Shown: positions 14,934 through 15,755 of the stretch, one piece after another
How positions within the stretch are numbered: the stretch's first letter is position 1
Layout of the letters: every line of letters begins with the position of its first letter
Position numbers and translations under genes: made by a program
Notes under the pieces: model-generated
What the model was told of the DNA's origin: nothing
Database searches by the model: none
The model's input: only the letters and a program-made list of their open reading frames with translations
From: Bacteroidales bacterium UBA6346
Lineage (GTDB): Bacteria; Bacteroidota; Bacteroidia; Bacteroidales; UBA932
Direction: 5' to 3'
Length of the DNA stretch: 15,755 nucleotides
Assembly: GCA_002438905.1 (NCBI GenBank)
Contig: DJSA01000152.1
Coordinates: 1-15,755, forward strand

Positions 14934-14966
14934 CAAATATAGGAATATTTTTTCAATATATGCAAA
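14934..14966 (-). promoter_or_regulatory. Consensus Bacteroides-type promoter of tRNA-Gly
   Basis: On the minus strand TTTG (14966-14963), 21 bp of AT-rich spacer and TATATTTG (14941-14934) make a full match to the Bacteroidota housekeeping promoter TTTG/TAnnTTTG. Transcription would begin near 14927, about 20 nt before the mature tRNA 5' end. This is the best promoter in the window and supports the assignment to Bacteroidota. Confidence 0.85.
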
Positions 14967-14969
14967 AGT

Positions 14970-15008
14970 TTTGAAGGGCACAACTTGAGTTATTTTTGAG
15001 TATCTTTG
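14970..15008 (+). promoter_or_regulatory. Candidate promoter(s) of the HAD hydrolase gene
   Basis: On the plus strand TTTG (14970-14973) is followed after 17 bp by TATTTTTG (14991-14998), and a second perfect -7 box TATCTTTG lies at 15001-15008 (27 bp from the TTTG). Neither spacing is the ideal 19-21, so which box is used is unclear. The TTTG abuts the divergent -33 box of the tRNA promoter (CAAAA-G-TTTTG). The leader to the ATG would be about 80-90 nt, with no clear riboswitch fold. Confidence 0.5.
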
Positions 15009-15097
15009 TCGCGCATTGACACCGAGCAATCCCTCCGGAGCCTTCCACCAAGGATGCGGTATAGCAGAGCCATTTGTGTAATTAATTATTAGTCATT

Positions 15098-15751
15098 ATG
15101 ATAAAAGTGATTGTCTTTGATCTTGGAGGAGTACTCCTAGATCTCGACTTGGACGCATGTTACAAATCCTGCAGGGAGAGACTTGGCTTCGAGCGGGTTG
15201 ACGAGTTTGTCGGCCCATGTCACCAGAAGGGGCTTTTCATGGAACTTGAGGCCGGAAACATAACTGCGGACCAATTCTATGACGGCGTTCTCGCTATGTC
15301 CGCTCCCGGCAAGACTCGGGAGGATGTGCGGGAGGCCTTCCGTCCGTTCCTCATCGGTATGGCGGACTATAAGGTGCCGCTGCTCAAGGAGTTGAGCCAG
15401 AAATATGATCTCTATCTTCTGAGCAACAACAACGCGATGACTTGGCCGTTCGCCGTCGAGGAGTTCGAGCGCAAGGGGCTCCCGATTGACAGTGTCTTCA
15501 AGAAAGCGTTCCTGTCTTTCGAGATGCACAAACTAAAGCCGGGCGATGCCATCTATCAGGAGGCCATCAGCGAAATTCAGCGTCTCTCCGGCACACCCGA
15601 CTCTCCGGTTCTGCCATCCGAGATGCTCTTCATCGATGACTCCCCCATCAACGTTGAAGCCGCCCTCAACAACGGAATGCAGGCTGTTCACTACCCGCAG
15701 GGCGACAACCTCAAAGAGTTGTTGACGCAAACCTTAAAAGAGATTCACTAA
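15098..15751 (+). CDS. HAD-superfamily hydrolase (YihX-like, subfamily IA) phosphatase
   Basis: The 217-residue cytosolic protein has all four HAD motifs: motif I FDLGGVLLD with nucleophile Asp8, motif II LLSNNN (Ser109), motif III Lys147 in KLKPG, and motif IV FIDDSP (Asp180, Asp181). The second acidic residue of motif I is Gly10 instead of Asp, as in the FDLGxV group that includes the E. coli sugar phosphatase YihX. Residues about 15-90 form the helical cap of type C1. It probably dephosphorylates a small metabolite such as a sugar phosphate; the substrate cannot be told. The ATG gives an immediate motif I, and the length is normal for the family. It is transcribed divergently from tRNA-Gly and is complete, ending 4 nt before the window edge. 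No functional link to the fimbrial locus is apparent. Confidence 0.92.
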   Translation: MIKVIVFDLGGVLLDLDLDACYKSCRERLGFERVDEFVGPCHQKGLFMELEAGNITADQFYDGVLAMSAPGKTREDVREAFRPFLIGMADYKVPLLKELSQKYDLYLLSNNNAMTWPFAVEEFERKGLPIDSVFKKAFLSFEMHKLKPGDAIYQEAISEIQRLSGTPDSPVLPSEMLFIDDSPINVEAALNNGMQAVHYPQGDNLKELLTQTLKEIH

Positions 15752-15755
15752 AAAA

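Overview
The window looks like chromosomal DNA of a Bacteroidales bacterium (Bacteroidota). The evidence is a locus of FimA/Mfa-type (type V) fimbrillin lipoproteins with DUF3575-family and DUF5119-like partners, many secreted proteins with outer-membrane features, and promoters of the Bacteroides type (TTTG about 20 bp upstream of TAnnTTTG). The genus cannot be fixed from sequence reading alone.

Layout. Positions 1-254 hold no gene, only a GC-rich inverted repeat and a short palindrome. A plus-strand AraC-family regulator (255-1148) points into the end of a long minus-strand block (11566 down to 1164). In transcription order that block encodes: a DUF3575-like protein with a charged tail, a DUF5119-like lipoprotein, three fimbrillin lipoproteins in tandem, a second DUF3575-like protein, a 754-residue protein with an OmpA-like domain, and two predicted outer-membrane beta-barrel proteins. 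The first eight genes overlap or lie 1 to about 51 nt apart and look like one operon. The ninth sits 153 bp further on and may or may not be cotranscribed. Upstream of the block, on the same strand, are a terminator hairpin, a two-domain M16 zinc-peptidase lipoprotein (11774-14677), another terminator and a tRNA-Gly(CCC) gene. A HAD-family phosphatase (15098-15751) is transcribed divergently from the tRNA.

How the genes may work together. The three pilins would cross the inner membrane as lipoproteins, be lipidated and exported, then be assembled outside by donor-strand exchange, as known for type V pili. The DUF5119-like lipoprotein is a candidate anchor or accessory subunit. The two DUF3575 proteins, the OmpA-like protein and the beta-barrels are candidates for the outer-membrane and periplasmic base. 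Compared with the fimbrial gene sets I know, the unusual points are a DUF3575 gene on each side of the pilin block, a pair of extra barrels at the end, and two TTG-started genes each 1 nt after the preceding stop codon. No mobile element, CRISPR array or rRNA was seen.
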